Of a stretch of DNA of 64,000 nucleotides, positions 61,767-64,000 are shown in pieces. How positions within the stretch are numbered: position 1 is the first letter of the stretch; every line of letters begins with the position of its first letter. A program made the translations under genes and the position numbers. The stretch lies in the NCBI RefSeq assembly GCF_040361255.1, contig NZ_APNG01000003.1:62001-126000 (forward strand). The letters run 5' to 3'. Source of the DNA: Salinisphaera sp040361255. GTDB lineage: Bacteria; Pseudomonadota; Gammaproteobacteria; Nevskiales; Salinisphaeraceae. Below the pieces are notes generated by a model. It searched no databases and was not told the origin of the DNA. It worked only from the letters and a program-made list of their open reading frames with translations.

Positions 61767-63452
61767 TCACGGATTGCGCGGGCCCGTGGGCCCGTAGTCA
61801 AAGTCCGCGACGGCCGGGCCAAAGGTCTTCAGGCCGGCCGGTGCATCTTTCGGGTCGAGCTTGAGGATCAGAAACGCGCCTTGATCAGACGACTCGATAC
61901 GGGCGAGTGCGTCTTCGAGTTCGCCGTGGGTGGAGGCGTGGTACGACGCCATTGTCGTGCTGGCGTTGAATACCTGCGGCAGGCGGGCGTAGTCCCAGGC
62001 GGCGATGTCGTTGTAGGCGCGGTCCATGCCGAGTATGTAGCGTTCGATGGTGTAGCCGTCGTTGTCGATCAGTACGATGATCGGCCGCTGGTCGTAGCGC
62101 AGAATCGACGACAGCTCCTGTGCGGTGAGCTGGAACGAGCCGTCGCCGATAAACAGCAGGTGACGGCGCTGGGGCGCGGCGAGCAGGCTGCCGAACAGGG
62201 CGGGCAGCGTGTAGCCGATCGCGCCCCAGATGTTGGATGCCACGTAGGCGGTGTCTGCGGGCAATCGCTGGGCGGACAGACCGATATTCGATGTGCCGGC
62301 TTCGGCGATTACCACGTCGCCCGAGCGCACAAACCGGGCCATGCGTGGCCATAGTTGTTCGTGCGTCAACGCGTCGCCGGGTTTGGCCGTTTCGGGGGCT
62401 GCCGGCGCGGGCTTTGGTGTATCGACAGCGTTGTCTGCCGCAGTGCGTTGCGGCAAGTCATCCACGAGGCGGTCGAGCAGTTCGGCGCCGACCACGCCTT
62501 CGTAGTAGTCCGGCCCGACCGTCACGCGGTGGTTGCGTACGTCCACGATCGACTCGAATGGCAGCTGGGCGGTGAAGTTGCCGGAATTGCTTTCGATGAA
62601 GCGCGGCGACGTGATGACGAGAAAGTCGGCCGATTCGATGCGCTCGCGTACGTCGGCGCTCGACGCGGCGCCGGCATAGGTGCCCAGAAACAACGGGTCG
62701 TTTTCGTCGAGCAGGGCCTTTGCGGTGGGCAGCTGTGCATAGGGAATACCGCCGCGGTGGGCGAGTGCGCGCAGGCCGTCGATCAAACCGTGGCGGTCGG
62801 CGTCCATGTCGATAAGGATCGCGGGCCGGCTGGCGGATGCGAGTTTTTGCTGCACGTGGGCGAGTGCGGCGTCGAGGCGTTCGGCGTCGCTGGGCGGCAT
62901 GTAGATGTCGAACGGTGTGTCCGGCGCCTCGATACGCAGATGCGACACGTCGGAGGGCACCTGCACATGCACCGGTCGTTGCTTGCGCAGGCACAGGTGC
63001 AGGGCGCGATCGATCTCCTCGACGGCGTTGGTGGAGTCGATATGTACGGCGGTTGCCGTGAACGGCGCCATGCTCAACAGCATGTTGTCGAAGTCGCCGT
63101 CGGCGAGCGAGTGGTGGAGCTGGAATCGGTTCTGGGTGGCAAACAGCGGCGGGGCGCCGCCGATCGAAAACACCGGCAGGTGTTCGGAGTTTGCACCGGC
63201 GATACCGCACAGGGCGCTGAGCTCGCCCACGCCGTAGGTGGTCAGCAAGGCGCCGATGCCGCGACGCCGGGCATAGCCATCTGCCGCATAGGCGGCGTTG
63301 AGTTCATTGCAGGCGCCGACAAACCGGATGCCGTCCATGGCTTCGATCTGTTCCAGCAGGTTCAGGTTGAAGTCGCCCGGCACGCCGATGACGTCGCTCA
63401 CCCCCGCCTGGCGCAGCCGTGTGAACAGAAACTCTCCCACCGTGGTCTGCAT
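61767..63452 (-). CDS. Thiamine-diphosphate-dependent 2-keto acid decarboxylase (indolepyruvate/pyruvate decarboxylase type)
   Basis: Non-oxidative decarboxylase of 561 residues. It shows catalytic E50 (CNELNAAYAADGYARRRG), the HH motif in FQLHHSLADGDFDNML, and the thiamine-diphosphate motif GDGSFQLTAQELSSILRYDQRPIIVLIDNDGYTIE. These are features of the PDC/IpdC branch rather than acetolactate synthase. Whether the substrate is pyruvate (to acetaldehyde), indolepyruvate or phenylpyruvate cannot be settled from the sequence. A GGGAG ribosome site precedes the ATG. There are no clear operon partners. Confidence 0.9.
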   Translation of the reverse strand: MQTTVGEFLFTRLRQAGVSDVIGVPGDFNLNLLEQIEAMDGIRFVGACNELNAAYAADGYARRRGIGALLTTYGVGELSALCGIAGANSEHLPVFSIGGAPPLFATQNRFQLHHSLADGDFDNMLLSMAPFTATAVHIDSTNAVEEIDRALHLCLRKQRPVHVQVPSDVSHLRIEAPDTPFDIYMPPSDAERLDAALAHVQQKLASASRPAILIDMDADRHGLIDGLRALAHRGGIPYAQLPTAKALLDENDPLFLGTYAGAASSADVRERIESADFLVITSPRFIESNSGNFTAQLPFESIVDVRNHRVTVGPDYYEGVVGAELLDRLVDDLPQRTAADNAVDTPKPAPAAPETAKPGDALTHEQLWPRMARFVRSGDVVIAEAGTSNIGLSAQRLPADTAYVASNIWGAIGYTLPALFGSLLAAPQRRHLLFIGDGSFQLTAQELSSILRYDQRPIIVLIDNDGYTIERYILGMDRAYNDIAAWDYARLPQVFNASTTMASYHASTHGELEDALARIESSDQGAFLILKLDPKDAPAGLKTFGPAVADFDYGPTGPRNP

Positions 63453-63635
63453 CGCGCGCTCCCTTGTTGTTATCGGTTAACACCCTGCTCGAATCTGCAG
63501 GGATGCACCATTGTAGAGCGACGATGGCGCGCCGTTCGAGCGGCCGAACGCGGGGCGTATGCACGTGCGTAAGCCGGCGTGACGGGCTCAGGCGAATAGC
63601 GCATGAATGCCCCGCCTTCGGCCTTCTGCGAGTGA

Positions 63636-64000
63636 TTAACCCGCCGCGTTCAGATTTGCATACTCGCTGCCGTAGAAAATCAGCGGCGATGCCTCCTGAT
63701 GATCGCAGCCGATGACTTCGCCGATGAACAAGGTGTGATCGTGAACATTCACCGTGGATGTGAGTTCGCAGATCAGATGCGCCATTGAGTCTTTCAGGAT
63801 CGGCACGTCTATGTGGCGGTCGATACCGCAGGATCGGCCCGGGTCGCGCTGGCCAGCGAAGTGGCTGGACAGGTCTTTCTGGTTGTCGTTGAGGATGCTG
63901 ATGCCGTAGCGACCCGCCCGGCGGATGAGGTCGTGCATGCGGCCGGGCTTAAGCGAAATGAGCACGGTTGGCGGCGCCAGGCTGACGGACACGAAGCTGT
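63636..64000 (-). CDS. Flavin reductase domain protein, partial (cut by window end)
   Basis: The C-terminal 120 or so residues of a flavin reductase (FMN-binding split-barrel) protein: SFVSVSLAPPTVLISLKPGRMHDLIRRAGRYGISILNDNQKDLSSHFAG, then HLICELTSTVNVHDHTLFIGEVIGCDHQEASPLIFYGSEYANL. This matches HpaC/RutF-like NAD(P)H:flavin reductases that serve two-component monooxygenases. The true start lies beyond position 64000; the GTG at 63990-63992 is an internal codon. Partner enzyme unknown. Confidence 0.85.
   Translation of the reverse strand, partial: SFVSVSLAPPTVLISLKPGRMHDLIRRAGRYGISILNDNQKDLSSHFAGQRDPGRSCGIDRHIDVPILKDSMAHLICELTSTVNVHDHTLFIGEVIGCDHQEASPLIFYGSEYANLNAAG

Overview
This 64 kb window comes from a GC-rich gammaproteobacterium. 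The evidence is the gene order holA/proA/nadD/rsfS/rlmH/rng/yhdP/tldD, a class Ia nrdAB pair, speD beside an OsmC-like gene, and a trpEGDC run. A marine or hydrocarbon-using, Salinisphaera-like lineage would fit the complete alkane hydroxylase cluster. That placement is inference; there is no rRNA gene here to test it.

Layout. Positions 1-24,000 are ordinary chromosomal core. A long minus-strand run encodes delta subunit (holA), proline synthesis (proA), NAD synthesis (nadD), ribosome maturation (rsfS, rlmH), RNase G, the AsmA-like YhdP, a nitrilase, a quinone oxidoreductase, TldD and RsmD. It is followed by speD, an OsmC protein, trpE-G-D-C with 4-base overlaps, rpe, purC and a prpB-like lyase. 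Positions 23,900-29,000 hold an alkane module. A TetR regulator and an aldehyde dehydrogenase run left; alkB, rubredoxin and rubredoxin reductase run right; two palindromes lie between them. Positions 30,300-36,900 hold sixA and a modified nrdAB operon. Its promoter region carries a perfect DnaA box and two NrdR-like boxes. A BrnT/BrnA toxin-antitoxin pair sits between nrdA and nrdB. A second pair sits just after nrdB and is followed by an 81-base duplicate of the nrdB 3' end and then the terminator.

Positions 36,900-57,600 are an accessory island between nrdAB and ahpCF. It starts with an AT-rich SIR2 plus P-loop NTPase (STAND-like) defence gene interrupted by an apparent one-base deletion. 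Next come IS3 remnants, an 18-base tandem repeat, a NERD-domain protein, two near-identical REP-associated tyrosine transposases (RAYT), truncated RAYT ends, a MetE-like gene and a DUF2235 hydrolase bracketed by direct repeats. A RecQ-family helicase, a complete type I Wadjet operon (jetABCD) and a VapBC-like pair close the island. Several short dispersed repeats tie these pieces together.

Positions 58,000-64,000 return to core-like functions: ahpC and ahpF behind an OxyR-like site, a mercaptopyruvate sulfurtransferase, an indolepyruvate/pyruvate decarboxylase and a flavin reductase cut by the window edge.

The most notable points are the two BrnTA modules embedded in and behind nrdAB with a regenerated nrdB 3' end, the split SIR2-STAND gene with a cold-shock-like C-terminus, the Wadjet locus, and a RAYT/repeat network that marks the junctions of the island.
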